Source of the DNA: Megalonaias nervosa
Lineage: Eukaryota > Mollusca > Bivalvia > Unionida > Unionidae
Direction: 5' to 3'
Assembly: GCA_016617855.1 (NCBI GenBank)
Contig: JAECUM010006789.1
Coordinates: forward strand, 34,865 to 98,864
Length of the DNA: 64,000 nucleotides
Part shown: piece after piece, positions 46,822 through 58,840 of the stretch
How the letters are laid out: the number at the start of each line of letters is the position of its first letter
Numbering within the stretch: position 1 is the first letter of the stretch
Translations under genes and position numbers: made by a program
Notes under the pieces: generated by a model
What the model was told of the DNA's origin: nothing
Database searches by the model: none
Seen by the model: the letters and a program-made list of their open reading frames with translations, nothing else

Positions 46822-48589
46822 GGTATTATTGATACAGCCAGCATTGTGCCCTGGATATATCCTACTCACTGTGGCCTTACCCATATTGATAACATGGAAA
46901 CTGTTCGAGACATCTATGCCATGATGCCTTCTGTAAAACTTGCTTAAATTCTACTGAACAGTTTCTGAGGAGTTATTTAAAAGTTGTTGTTTTTTTTTAC
47001 TTTTAGTAATGGGGACCATATATGATGGCACACTGGCATGATCTGAATAAATCTGAAGGACCTTCATGCTGTGATGCTCAATGCCAAATTGGGTCCATTA
47101 TGTTGATTTGTTTTTTTTGAAGTAGTCAATTAAAAAATTTCAATTTTTAGCAATGGTGGCCATGATGTTTGATGGTGGATAAGCATCAATTGTGAACGTC
47201 TGAAAGCCCCCAATACCAGGATGCTTTCTGTGAAATTTATTCAAATTCTGTTGAGCAGTTTATGAGAAGAAATCATTTCAAGAGTCTTCTATTTTTAATA
47301 GTGGTGGCCATATTTTATGGCAAATTTGCATCCTATGTACAAAACCCTTCACTTTAAGATGCTTTCTTTAAAATCTGGTGAGATTTTGAAAAGCAGTTTT
47401 TGAGAGGTCATTTTTAACCTCTGTAATGGCAGCCATGGTTGATGACAGATTGGAATCATATATACAAAATTCAAAGCCACCTATGCCAAGATGCTTTTTG
47501 TCAAATTCTGCTGACCTGTTTTTGAGAAGTCATTTAATGCTTATGTATTTTAAGTAAGAGTCCATATATAATGGCAGATATTTAACATTTCAATAAAACT
47601 GAAAAATGCTCATACCATGATGTTTTCTTTTAAACCTGCTTAAATTATATTGAGATATTTTTAATGGCAGATTGGCATTATCTGCAAACAATGTGTAAGG
47701 ATTTCATGCCAAGATGTTTTCTGTCAAATTTGGCCTAATTCTGTTGAAAAGGTTTTGAACAGTTGTACAAAGGTTTATCAATTTTTAGTAACAGAGCCCA
47801 TATTAGATGGTACAGTATATCAACATCATTTGAAAAATCTGAAATAGCTTCATGCCATGCTTTATATAAAACCCGATCAAATCCTGTTCTGCAATTTTTA
47901 CGAACTTGTAAATAGCAACTGTGATCAGAATAACACATGACGGCTGACAGAAAACTGATAATAGTCATTCCCAATGCAAACATGACCATGGCGTAAACTC
48001 ATCCAACCATATGGACATGTGGGTTAAAATTAGATGAAAGTATCAAGATTTATATAAAGATCTATAATAAAGTAAGACTGTATAGCAAGGTTATTGTGGA
48101 ATTCCATGCATGCTATCCTCCTCAAATATTTCTCAGTGTGTTGTATAATATGTACTTTCCCGGCTAATGTAGCTGGCAACATAAACCTAATAGTAAACGA
48201 AAACAAGCTAAATAAAGGCAAATACTTCACATAAAGTGATATGCCAAAAATAAGAAAGATCTATGAAGCTATTAATGTACCTTGCTGAGTACATTATGCA
48301 GATAACCAGAGGGTCCTAAATGTAAACCAGAGATGGAGTTTAAAACCTATTTTAGACTTCCATTTCTAGGTAAACAAAACTTATATGTTTACATGAAACA
48401 AGAAACCCAAGTGGGCCTGAGAGTTGCTCATCTGGCTGACAGCTGCCTAATAGCTAAATGCAAGAGTAGTTGGTCAAGAAATTTTTATTGGCCTGATGCT
48501 TTCTGTCAAAATTGCTTCCATTGTTGCTGATAGCATCTGTTATGAAAACAAAGGTTACAAAGATTCTCTGACTATCTTTATCCATGTTT

Positions 48590-49150
48590 CATGGTATATC
48601 AACATCATTTGTCCAGTACTAAAAGGTCCTTATGTCTGGATGTTTTTAATCGAGAACTTAAAGGTTCTTATGCCTAGATGCTTTGTATCGAACACTGGAA
48701 GTTTTTATGCCTGGATGCTTTGTGTCCAATACTGAAAAGTCTTTTTTCCTGGATTCTTTGTTTCCAATACAGAAAGATCTTAATGCCTAGATGCTTTGTG
48801 TCCAACATTTAAAGATTTTTTTTGCCTGGATGCTTTGTGTCCAATATTGAAAAGTCTCAAATTCCTGAATTCTTTGTGTCCAATACAGAAAGGTCTTTAT
48901 GCCTAGATGCTTTGTTGTCCAATACTGAAAGGTTCTTAATGCCTGGATGCTTTTGTGTCCAATATTGAAAGATCCTTATGCCTGTATGCTTTGAGTCCAA
49001 TATTGAAAGATCCTTATGCCTGGATGCTTTGTGTCCAATACTGAAAGATCCTTATGCCTGTTTGCTTTGTGTCCAATACTGAAAGGTCCTTATGCCTGGA
49101 TGGTTTGAGTCCAATACTGAAAGGTCTTTATGCTTGTATGCTTTGTTTCC
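48590..49150. repeat. Nested 38-bp minisatellite within the satellite
   Basis: The unit 'ctttgtgtccaatactgaaa' + 'ggtccttatgcctggatg' (38 bp) is repeated about 14 times. It is a fragment of the surrounding ~145-bp unit that has amplified on its own. Confidence 0.92.
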
Positions 49151-49700
49151 AACTTGGTCAAATCCTGTTCAGCTGTTTTTGAGATAAAATTGTGTAAATT
49201 TTTTTTCTAAACTTAGTGGTGGATTTGTGTCATTTGTTCAAATTTTTATGGCCCTTTTTATAAGCCAGAATGCTTGCACAAAGTATGGCCAAATTCTGTT
49301 GCACAGTTATTATGATAAACTCACTGAAAGGTTTTTATGCTGTTGCACATGTAAAAAGGTGTCCATATTTGATGGCAGATCAGCATCTGTGGTACAAAAT
49401 TTAAATCTATGTCAGGATGTTTTGTAATTTTTTTGTCAAATTCAGCTAAGCAATCTTTGTGAAGTCATTTAAATATTCTTGTATTGCTAGCAGTTGTGAC
49501 CATATTTGATTATGGATTGGTGTAACTGTGTACAAATCAGAAAGATCATCTTGCCAGCATGCTTTCCCATCAAGATTAATGCAATTCTATTCAGTGGCAT
49601 TTTTTTGAAGGTCATTTAGGCCCCCCTCCCGAATATATTTTCTACTGCACAGGTTTTAAAATTAGGGTAGTTAGGTAGTTCTTTAAGCATTATATATACA

Positions 49701-49744
49701 GTGTGTGTGTGTGTGTGTGTGTGTGTGACACACACACACACACA
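49701..49744. repeat. (GT)n immediately followed by (AC)n
   Basis: About 13.5 GT units (49701-49727) pass directly into about 8.5 AC units (49728-49744), making a perfect inverted repeat with no loop. Confidence 0.98.
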
Positions 49745-50480
49745 ACAAGTACTGGACTAAACTGACTCAATTATATGCAAAAATCAATTTTGGGAATTTT
49801 TAAAAAAAAAATTTAAACCTGGTGGAAAAAGTGCTAGGGTCAGCAACAAAAAATAGGACAGTCAGCCATCTGGAAACATATTCTTTTTGCCTTAAAGTTT
49901 TTGCTTTTCACTGTTAACAATGCTAGCTATATCTGAAGACAAATCAGCCTTAGCTGTATAAAATTGAAAGTCCTCTAAGCCAGAGTGCTTTCTGTCAAAT
50001 TTGGCCAAATTCTGTTGAGCTTGTTTTTGAGAAAAAGTTGTTGAAACATTTTTTTGTTTGTAGTGACAGCAGGCATATTTGATGCCAAATCAGTAGAACC
50101 TTAAATGGTCTTCATATCTGGATGTTTCCTTTTAAGTTTGGTCACGTCATATTTAGCAGTTTTTAAGATGTACCTGTTTAAAGCGTTTCCTTGTTTTAAT
50201 AAATAGCGTTATTATAAGGCAGATAGCATGGTTTGTACAAACTTGAAAGGTCCACAACTCTTTCTGTCAAATCTGATCAGATTCTGTTCAACAGCTTTTC
50301 ATACAAAAGCTTTTAAATAGTTTTTATTATTTTTTATTAACATCAGCCATGTTTGATGGTGGGTTGGCTTAAATTGTACCAATTTTTAAGCTACTTATGC
50401 CAGGCTGCTCTTTGCCAATTTGGTAGAAACCAGTCTAGTGGTTTTTGAGAAGTTTAAAACAGCAATTTACAAGACACTCA

Positions 50481-51070
50481 ACAAATGTTGGATCATACCA
50501 TGTGATTTTTTGGAATTATGGCCAAGTGAGCTAAAAATCAACACTGCAATATCAAGTACTGGATATGATCCATTACATTATAACCAAATCTGGTTTCTTG
50601 TTTACTAAATTATACTGGTAGGTTCCCCCTTTAAAGAAAACTCTGCGTTTGTCCATTTACAAAGCATATTGAACTTTGATCAGTTTAGACTAGTGATGTT
50701 ATCGGGAGTCTAAAATTTTATTATTATGATATAGCTGGGATAATATCATAATGTTTATACTATTCTGTATCAATAAAATCTGGAAATTAATGTTAATCTA
50801 TGGTTACATTCCACAGAAAATAAAAATTTTTCCTACTAATTACTGCATGTGGTCTTTTACTACATGTACAAATCTGACGTAGCTGATTATGGTTGGCATG
50901 GTACTCTTTACCTGTATTATTGTTTAGTAGTGCTGTGAATTTGAAAGAGACTTATCACTGCTGGAGGCATGGATATTTTAAATCTGCAAGATATTGCCAA
51001 TCTATATTTCTGGTCAATATCATAACTGCACCAATTCCAACAGCAATACATCATGATGGAACATGTAGTA
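50481..51070. other. Non-coding stretch
   Basis: Nothing supported. A donor-like site on the minus strand near 50911 (acag|gtaaag) has no credible exon. Confidence 0.4.
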
Positions 51071-51074
51071 AATG

Positions 51075-51200
51075 ATAAAGTCACTGGCACAGACCCATAT
51101 CTGCCACTGAACAATGCTCCAACAGTTATGGGTCTATGCTATTCATGCTAAATCACAAAAGTTAGTATGGCTCTAGATCTGTTGATGCATTATATGATGG
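51075..51200. mobile_element. M1 MITE fragment
   Basis: 'cacagacccatatctgccac' ... 'cagttatgggtctatgctat' repeats the M1 hairpin core. Termini not found. Confidence 0.5.
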
Positions 51201-51299
51201 CTGATACGTGTCTTCACTAATAACAGTTATGAAGATGTTAAAGCCAAGCAAATATGCACACTTCAGCAACCATAGCCTGCACAATAAAGATTTAATATA

Positions 51300-51515
51300 A
51301 CTTATATACTCACATACAAGTCAAGTCAAACGGCAAACATAAAAAAGATCCTGATCTGCCATAGCATAATGCACCTGTAGATCAGAATTCTAGTGATTAC
51401 TCCTAACAAACTGCATAGACCCAGATCAGCCATTGCATTATGTGATGGCTGATCTGGGTCTTTGCAGTTTGCAGTTGGGCTCATCTTATAAGCAAGCCTA
51501 TACAGTACCAGTGGT
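51300..51515. mobile_element. M1 MITE copy
   Basis: The left end 'acatacaagtcaagtcaaac' and the right end 'cttataagcaagcctataca' are imperfect inverted copies of the family terminus. The interior has two hairpin cores ('gatcctgatctgcc' ... 'gtagatcagaattc' and 'gacccagatcagcc' ... 'ggctgatctgggtc'). Confidence 0.75.
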
Positions 51516-52361
51516 AGTTCATTATGTATCAGACAGTTGCAGTATGAACTGTTCAATTTGCATGAGATTATACTAAAAGAAGGATGAAACTGAAACAAGG
51601 CAGATGGTCATAATAATTAGGTGAACTTTACAATTTAAGATTTCTACAAACATAATGGACTGTTATCAGATAATAGAGAATATTCCCCTCAGTCAACATA
51701 CACCAGTAACTATTATTATCTCCAATTTCCACTACTGATCCTTTTGCCATATATTTAAATCTTGTTCCATCCCCACCTCTTTCATCTTTGATGATGACCT
51801 TTCATTGGAGATGCAATTTAATTGATTTCAAAATCATTTTAATTTATTTACCCATAGCTTCCAATTTTACTACTCTACCCTTACTTCTCCTACAACCATG
51901 ACCAAGTGGTGGTAATTAAATAAAAACTTATTTTATTCAAGGTGACTTTTAAATTCCTTTAAATTTTTTATATTTGCATGCAGAAATTTATGTGTGAAAA
52001 AACACTGAAGACTGTCCCAAATGCATTCAAAGCCCTCCACAGGATTCTGAAAATCGAAGTCCAGGGTCACATCCTGCCACACACGACTATTAAGTCCAGA
52101 GTATAGACAAGAATTCTGCTGAATGCTGTATCACCTGATACGTGGTAGCATAATTCACAAACCTTGCAAGGTCATATAAACAAAGAATGTAGATCACTAT
52201 GATCTACTTTTTGCCTGTGGGGAGATTATGTCCCTCAAGATAAAAGCACCCATCATGTTTCATGACTGTATATGTAACAATGTCAGAAAAACTGCCAAAT
52301 GTCAATACTTCAATAATCACTGAAACATAAAACTTCAGGTCATTGTGACATCCTTTTTACT
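51516..52361. other. Non-coding stretch with an unexplained richer block
   Basis: About 51990-52320 is less AT-rich and reads like an old coding remnant on the plus strand (PNAFKALHRILKIEVQGHI, then stops), but I recognise no family. Confidence 0.35.
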
Positions 52362-52372
52362 GAGATGACCAG

Positions 52373-52523
52373 TTGTTGTTGTTGTTGTTGCTGTAGGGTT
52401 TAATGCCATTTTTCAGCACAAGATAGGCTATACATGATGGCCAGTATAACTGGTGGAGGAAGAACCCTGGGAAACCCCAGGAAGAACCACCGACCCACGA
52501 GAAGCTACTGGCAAGCTTTCTCA
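52373..52523 (-). mobile_element. SINE-B copy, 5'-truncated
   Basis: The (CAA)n tail (TTG on plus, 52373-52390) is followed by the SINE-B body, which stops at 'ggcaagctttctca'. The flanks GAGATGACCAG (52362-52372) and GAGATGAACAG (52524-52534) are an 11-bp target duplication with one mismatch. Confidence 0.9.
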
Positions 52524-52532
52524 GAGATGAAC

Positions 52533-52869
52533 AGTAACCTCCATGATGAGTACAGACATCAAGTTTCAACCATGAACATACAATGGAAAGCTGGATACCA
52601 TGAAAAATTCTGTACTGTTGTATAATAATTTGTTTTCCAAATATATACATGTAATTGATATAGTATTGTTTTGATGAATCAGAGCAAGATACTTTTTTCC
52701 AGCTTTCCCAGCCACTGAACATTACATTGTTGGTCCCTAAAAAAATTATGGTATACCTTGACATGTGTAATAGTATGTTCAGAAATGCTGCAGTATACCG
52801 CAGCACAAAATAACTTGTTTGCATATTCATCAATGAAACTTCATGGGTGTACTCATCATGGAGGTTACT
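52533..52869. mobile_element. Fold-back element with 21-bp perfect inverted ends
   Basis: The left end AGTAACCTCCATGATGAGTA+C (52533-52553) and the right end, its exact inverse (52849-52869), match over 21 bp. Similarity continues inward less perfectly through 'catcaagtttcaaccatgaa'. The interior has no coding capacity. No clear target duplication was read, partly because a SINE-B insertion abuts the left end. Confidence 0.78.
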
Positions 52870-52933
52870 ATAATGTAACAATCATCTCCCCAGGTTGTAC
52901 AAAACACACCAACACTAAATTACGTTCTCAAAG

Positions 52934-53186
52934 TTGTTGTTGTTCCTGTAGAGTGTAACGCCATTTTTCAGCACAAGATAGGCTATACATGGCAGCCAGT
53001 ATAAATGGTGGAGGAAGAACCTGGGAAACCCTGGAAAGAACCACCGACCCACGAAAAGCTACTGGCAAGCTTTCTCACATACCCAAATTGGCCGAATCCG
53101 AGACTGGAACCCATGCAGACAGAGGTGAGATGGCAGTAATCTGTAACAGTGAGTGCTTTAGACCACTTGGCTACTCGGGGCTGCAG
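52934..53186 (-). mobile_element. SINE-B copy, full length, with 10-bp target duplication
   Basis: Flanked by exact GTTCTCAAAG (52924-52933 and 53187-53196). On the minus strand the head has an A-box TAGCCAAGTGG (53163-53173) and a B-box GGTTCCAGTCT (53101-53111), followed by the body and a short (CAA)n tail. At 253 bp it is the best reference copy of the family in this window. Confidence 0.93.
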
Positions 53187-53196
53187 GTTCTCAAAG

Positions 53197-55044
53197 AAGT
53201 GTTTGCAGGTATCGATGTGATGTTTAATTGACTTTTTTCATGTTTTAATGGAAGAGAACATACCACAATTATGCTATTTACAATGAAACAGAATTAAAAC
53301 AATAAAACATTATTTTCACATGACAAGACATATTGAATTGGTGTTTATTTCTTAAAGTTTGCCACCTGTTACCATTATCTAGAATTTTTCACTGACTGCT
53401 ATTTGCCATGTTATTATTTACAGTGTACTGAGAAAATAATTTTCAGATAAAATCTAATAAAATATATGATTTCTTCATAAAACTTGTGAATTTCATGATG
53501 TTGATTCTAACATTTTGGGTACTAACTGCCATTTTTGATGATAAAACAAGCAATAGATCAAGGTTTCATTTTACTAATTCTGATTGCAATTTTCTTCACA
53601 CTGAACACACTGGAGCCAATTTTTATATTTAAAAAAAAAAAAAGGATTAACACCAGTGACCATGTTACAATAGGTCTTCCAATCTTTAACACACAGCAAA
53701 TGATAAGATCACACAGAAAAATCATGCAGAATTCACAAATTTCCCACAGGGTTACAACTGACACTATGCTATAGCCAGCAAGACACAAAGTTTGTTTCTG
53801 GTGAATGAAGTTTTGAAAACTACGAGACCAACAGAGACACTGTAGTCCCCCAAAACATGGAGTAAGCTATAAAAAAATGATTGTACAATCCATTTTAACA
53901 TGTGTTTTGCAGAACACCGCATCTCGCTTTTAAAAGCATCAATTTGATGATTCTGCAAGTGAGACAGAACTCCTACATTAAGAATGTCTGGGTACATAAC
54001 TTTTAAATATGCAAACACAGCACCATGCCATATATAAAATGAACACTAACAATGCCAAGCATGCTGTTACTGCCAAGAAGACTATTTACTATGATTTAAA
54101 GACAATGCCCCCAAAATAATTTTTAATTCAGCTATCACTAAATGAGAACAACTTTTGCTTCAAAGATACATAATCATTCTGCCAAGCCCCTAAACACCTT
54201 GCATTACTGAATATTAAATATAAATTACTGGTGATCTGCAATGAAAATGAAGGTTCAATGTAAGACCAAATTTTCTCATCAATGACTCAACCTGTAATTC
54301 TATAAATCCAGGCTGCTGCAACCAGCTCTTCCTTCACTGACAGGAAGATGCATACATAATGACTAAAGAAGTCTTTACAAATCTCATAACATCTCCTATA
54401 AAATTACAATTACAGTACAGAACTTTTACTAACCCCAAAAATTATTACCTCCAGACCATCTTGAGATGGTGAGATTTTAGCACATCCTGTTGCCAATGAG
54501 TAAATCCTGAACACTTAATATGCAGCCTCAATGAGCATGATTCTGTGTGGATGGAAACAGAGTACTGGAACATAACAGTCTGCAGAGTACAGTACTGTGA
54601 AACAACAGTACAGAGCTATTCCTAAGCCAAGTAAAATCAATACTTTGTCTCATTCTAACCAGGTAAACAGGGAGAGGTCAAAATGCTGAACAAACCTACA
54701 ACAAAACCTATACACACCCTGCCTTTTACCAAATGTGGGCTGATTTGATCTTGACTTTATGTTCCATATTGGTATTGGTGTTAGAGGGAATGCAGTGGTT
54801 AAATCTGACAATCACTCCTCATTTTATACTTGGGGGAAACAAGTATACATGTAGTAGTAGTATAACACATAGTTTGATTTAATTAACTGATGTGCTTTCA
54901 TAGATAATTCCAATTTTTCCTATTGTGTAAACAAAGTATGCTATCTGCATGCCAACAGATTTTAAATGTAACTCAAATTGATTTATATTTTTCAGATGAA
55001 TTTTATAATGTATTTTTTATCCACTGCATTTTCAATAAAGATTT
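53197..55044. other. Non-coding stretch
   Basis: No exon, element or array recognised. Confidence 0.45.
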
Positions 55045-55114
55045 CATGTATGTATGTATGTACGTATGTATGTATGTATGTATGTATGTATGTATGTATG
55101 TATGTTTTGCATGC

Positions 55115-55145
<31 letters not shown>

Positions 55146-55168
55146 GATGTGTGTATGGATGTATGTAT
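55045..55168. repeat. (TATG)n microsatellite, left half
   Basis: About 30 imperfect TATG units, interrupted by 'ttttgcatgcata'. Confidence 0.95.
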
Positions 55169-56086
55169 TGTTACGTATATATAATTAAATTGCTTGTGAG
55201 TTAGTTTTAAAATTCTTTTTTCATTTTATTTTTGTTTCATTACATTTTATTGTAATGATTATTTCCATGGGATTCAAAATTCTTTTTTCAGTAATTTAAT
55301 ATTTTCTTTCAGTAACTGTTGTTTATCTAAGACGTAAAACGTATTACATGAGAATTTTTTTTAGTTAACCTAGTTCGTCTTAGGTTGGGAACTTCGTAAA
55401 CAGGCAGTTAAAATGATTGGTCAGTATCAGGGCCATACTTTGATTGCGTGATCACTATGTGTAAACAACATTTCTTTATTATTGGTTTTTAAGTGGGGCT
55501 ACACTGGTGTACGTGATAGATTTCTTGTAGTAAGAGACCACATGACCCATCTCGTGAGACTTGAAATGATGTTTTTGGGGTTTAAATATGCATTCTTAAT
55601 ATTTTTCTGTCAGTCGTTTTAACATCTTGAAGGAACAAGGTGTTTTTCTTAATTGTTGCCAGATTGTTTGTTTTTCATCTGTTTTTTGGATTTAATAATT
55701 TATTCTCCAGGAAACTCAACAAGCTGACTTTTTTATAAAAAATTCTGAAAGATATTCATGGAAATTTATTCTGGAATTATTCGGAAACAAAAACTGTGAT
55801 TCAATTGAGGAATTGTTGATATTCGTACATGGACCACATCTGACGTCATCACCTTCCATATTTGTATGTCGTCGAGATTAGAACCTGGATTCTAACAGAA
55901 CTATTTAGTGATAGGACTTGTATTTTTCATTCTTAGGATTATATTTTGGATTATATTCACAAACCGTAAGTCCTATTTTCCAATTTTTACATTGTTTTTT
56001 AGGGAAATAAATTATTTTGTTAAAATATACAAAGATTGTTGACTTCACTCTTTTCTTGTTACATTTGTATGAGCCTACACGTAACA
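55169..56086 (+). mobile_element. Putative solo LTR (918 bp) inside the TATG microsatellite
   Basis: The block begins TGTTACGT and ends ACGTAACA, an exact 8-bp inverted pair with the TG...CA ends of LTRs. It splits a TATG tract into left (55045-55168) and right (56087-56263) halves. GTAT at 55165-55168 and 56087-56090 can be the 4-bp target duplication, although inside a microsatellite this proves little. A TATATA lies at 55178, a CRE-type TGACGTCA at 55841-55848 and a polyadenylation signal AATAAA at 56006-56011, about 80 bp before the end, all in plausible plus-strand LTR order. No internal coding region is present, so a solo LTR left by recombination is the simplest reading. A DNA transposon with short ends is the alternative. 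Confidence 0.65.
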
Positions 56087-56179
56087 GTATGTATGTAGGT
56101 ATGTATGTATGTATGTACGTATGTATGTATGTGTGTGCATGCATATGTATATACATGTATGTATGTGTGTGTGCATGCA

Positions 56180-56214
<35 letters not shown>

Positions 56215-56263
56215 ATGTATCTATGTATCTATGTATGTATGTATATGTATGTATGTATGCAAA
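56087..56263. repeat. (TATG)n microsatellite, right half
   Basis: TATG units mixed with a GTGTGT run and 'catgcatatg' variants. Confidence 0.95.
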
Positions 56264-57269
56264 CTTGCTAAATCATTAAAATTATAAAACCATCCTAAAT
56301 AAAAATAACCATTTACTCCTGAAAGATAAAAGACAAGTAAAAATTCTTCAAAATATAACTAAAATTATATTGGTTAAAAAAAACCCTAATATTCTTAAAA
56401 TACTGGGTCATAATTTATTATGCAATCCACATTCCATCAGAAACTCCAAGATTCAATATGTGATACATCATCAAAAACAAGTGTCATTGAGCTGACAAAA
56501 AAGAAATTGTCATACAGGGTGGAATGCACTCAAATGGCAGTGGACTGTGGCAACTGATGCACTAAGGTGAAAGTTCACCCTTCTTGCAGTAGGTATGCAT
56601 GGGTCAGGTATGTTCCTATTCACAATACCATCTTAATTTATGAAGATGGTAGTTTGCTATTACTACAAATGTTTAAATTATATATTTAACCTAGAAAAGC
56701 CCCTCAAGACAACCTGAAACATACAGTACTAGTAACAAGTAACAATCCTTCCCAAAAATGCAGGCATTGTTCTAGCACGATTGTCAGTGAAGCTTGGGGC
56801 CATCATTTAGAGAGAAAATTATTCAATGGGAAAATAATGTTCAGATGTTAAATTGCTGACATTGGGAATTCTGATTTTGGAAGTATTTTACACTGGAACT
56901 GCAGCAGTATTTTCAGTGACTGGGAACCCCATAAAATGTCATGTTCATTAACACAGATGCAACCACTACGGATGAAAAAACCTGAATGCAAAATCTGACA
57001 AAAGTGTGACATACCAGCAATGTTAATTACATATGCTTTAATGCCTGCCTATTATGTACATTAATTAAATAAATCAAGTGGATCTATTTATTGTGTGATC
57101 TTAGATTTAAGGAAAAATTTAAAGATAAAACAAATTTGTAAATGAGTCTGAATACCACTACTCATACAACTGAAAAGGTTGCTTCCTTGCTCTGGATCAT
57201 CGATGATCATTAGAATTTTCTGTTACTCAGAGCATAAACATCTTAGTTTGAAATTTTCAGCAATATCAT
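56264..57269. other. Non-coding stretch
   Basis: Nothing supported. Confidence 0.45.
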
Positions 57270-58650
57270 AATCTACTCCAATGCCGAAAACATCCTGAAG
57301 CTATATGGGATACCAGAAATTCACAAAAAGGATGCCCTACTCCAACTCATTGTGTTAAGTTCGGGCAGTGTACTGTATGCTTTGGCCAATATCTAACTTC
57401 TGTCATAGGACCTCTAGTGGGCAAAATGGAACACCATATCATCAACAGTGTACATTTTGTCAAAAACGATCAGGGACCTAGAGATACCACCACGTAGAAA
57501 ACTGGTCTCTTAAGACATATCAGCACATTTCACCAGTGGATAATGCTATGTGATCGAGAAAAATTAGTGGCAGGTAATACTATGAAATCTAGATGTGACC
57601 TCCCAATGGAAAATATCCACACCTTATTGAGACTATGTTTGGACAGCAGAGATTTTATCCATGATGGACAGTTTTTCCAACAGAAACTGGGAGCAGCAGT
57701 AGGGTCCCCAGTCTCAACAACAGTGCAAATTTGTACATTGAGTTTTTGAGAAAAAGACCTTGGAAATGGGCAAGAACCCTACATCTATGTGGTTCAGATA
57801 TGTAGATGATACTTTGAACTACATGAGTGCCATGTGCAGAAGTTCTCCGATCATCTCAACTCCATTGACCTTTAGTTCACTTCTGAAGACGAAAGTGCCA
57901 AATTACCATTCTTGGACACGTGTATAAACATAAATGATGATATATCAACCAAAGTCACTGTGTACAGAAAACCAACTCACACTGTATATTAGGTTTTTTT
58001 TCAATCATCATCTGGAACACAAGAGGTCAGCAGTGAGATGTTTATGGCACCAAGTTAACTCACCAGTCACTGATAAGACAGACTGAATTGAAGAAGGTTA
58101 GCAGATGAAAGCTCCGTACAAGTAAAGGTCTATCCAGAGTGGATTTTCAAAATTCCAGAGAAGAAACAAAAAACACCAAATAAAACCAGTAGTGGCCCAA
58201 TTTAACCAACATCCATAGTACATCAGAAGTCCTAGCCAGAGTATTCAGACAACATGGGATTAATATAAATCACAAACCAACCTACACATGTGAAGGACAA
58301 AACAGAAAATTTGAAAAAATGTGGTCTAGATTATCATGCCAAATGTAGTGATTGTGAGAATGACTATATTGGTGAAACAGGCAGAGTATTAAAAACAAGG
58401 ATTAAGGAACACAACAATAGAGAGTCATCATTAATACATGAACACTGTAGCAATATGGGACATCCCATCATTCCCAATCAGACCAAGGTCATCACATTTG
58501 TGGACAACACCTGGAAAAGGAAGGTGACAAATGCAACTGAAATACAACGTCCGAGCCCAACACTAAACAGGGACGAGGGGTTTGAATTACCGCCCATCTA
58601 CACCAGTCTCTTTGTAACAAGTCATGTGATCAACAGTAGTCACTGATGAA
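57270..58650 (+). mobile_element. Penelope-like element, decayed
   Basis: With several frameshifts and stops, the plus strand gives Penelope-type RT blocks in order: YGIPEIHKKD (about 57303), IVLSSGSV, IGPLVGKMEHHI, then LRLCLDSRDFIHDGQFFQQK and GAAVGSPVST (about 57627-57716). Next come MWFRYVDDTL with the catalytic YVDD at 57799-57810, LPFLDT (about 57905) and VYRKPTHT (about 57960). The GIY-YIG endonuclease region follows (separate entry). This order of RT then GIY-YIG defines Penelope-like elements. The N-terminal part and terminal repeats were not recognised. Confidence 0.88.
58290..58646 (+). pseudogene. GIY-YIG endonuclease part of the Penelope-like element
   Basis: An open frame of 118 codons contains KKCGLDYHAKCSDCENDYIG, then ETGRVLKTRIKEH, and HEHCSNMGHPI. 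YIGETGR (codons 26-32) and the RIKEH helix match the GIY-YIG core of Penelope-like elements, including the paired cysteines before it. The residues after MGHPI (DNTWKRKVTNATEIQR) correspond to the usual domain end. It is linked by frameshifts to the RT upstream, so it is a remnant rather than an independent gene. The initiating ATG is probably fortuitous. Confidence 0.82.
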
Positions 58651-58840
58651 GGCAGTGTGATATTGACCAAAAGTTTGAACTAAGCTATTTATGCTCCGAG
58701 TAAGGGAAAACTCTACTAACCACTAAGGTAATCATGTGATCAAGGTTTTGTTGTCTGTCTTTTTAATGACAGATTTAACTGGTCACTGATGAAATCTACT
58801 GAACATATTCCACAGTATCTGCACTAAATTCATTTCAGGG

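Larger units (their letters stand above)
46830..50480. repeat. About 145-bp satellite, highly diverged, interrupted
   Basis: Recurring landmarks: 'ggtggccatatttgatggca' variants at about 47009, 47155, 47305, 47428, 47570, 47787, 49362, 49497, 50070 and 50345; 'ctttctgtcaaatttggcca'; 'attctgttgagcagtttttg'; 'agaagtcatttaaat'. Spacing is 120-150 bp. It resembles the 34.3-35.6 kb array in the 'ggtggccatattgga' block and its period. No coding potential. Confidence 0.8.

Noticed and set aside
46575..46832. Open frame ending in a Tyr-Ile repeat
   Set aside because: It is the translation of the TA microsatellite joined to a hairpin sequence.
52357..52881. 174-codon minus-strand open frame
   Set aside because: It spans the fold-back element and a SINE-B copy; the C-terminal part is shared with the SINE-B copy at 28.7 kb, so it is repeat-derived.
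54923..55204. Open frames rich in Tyr-Val-Cys-Met
   Set aside because: Translations of the TATG microsatellite.
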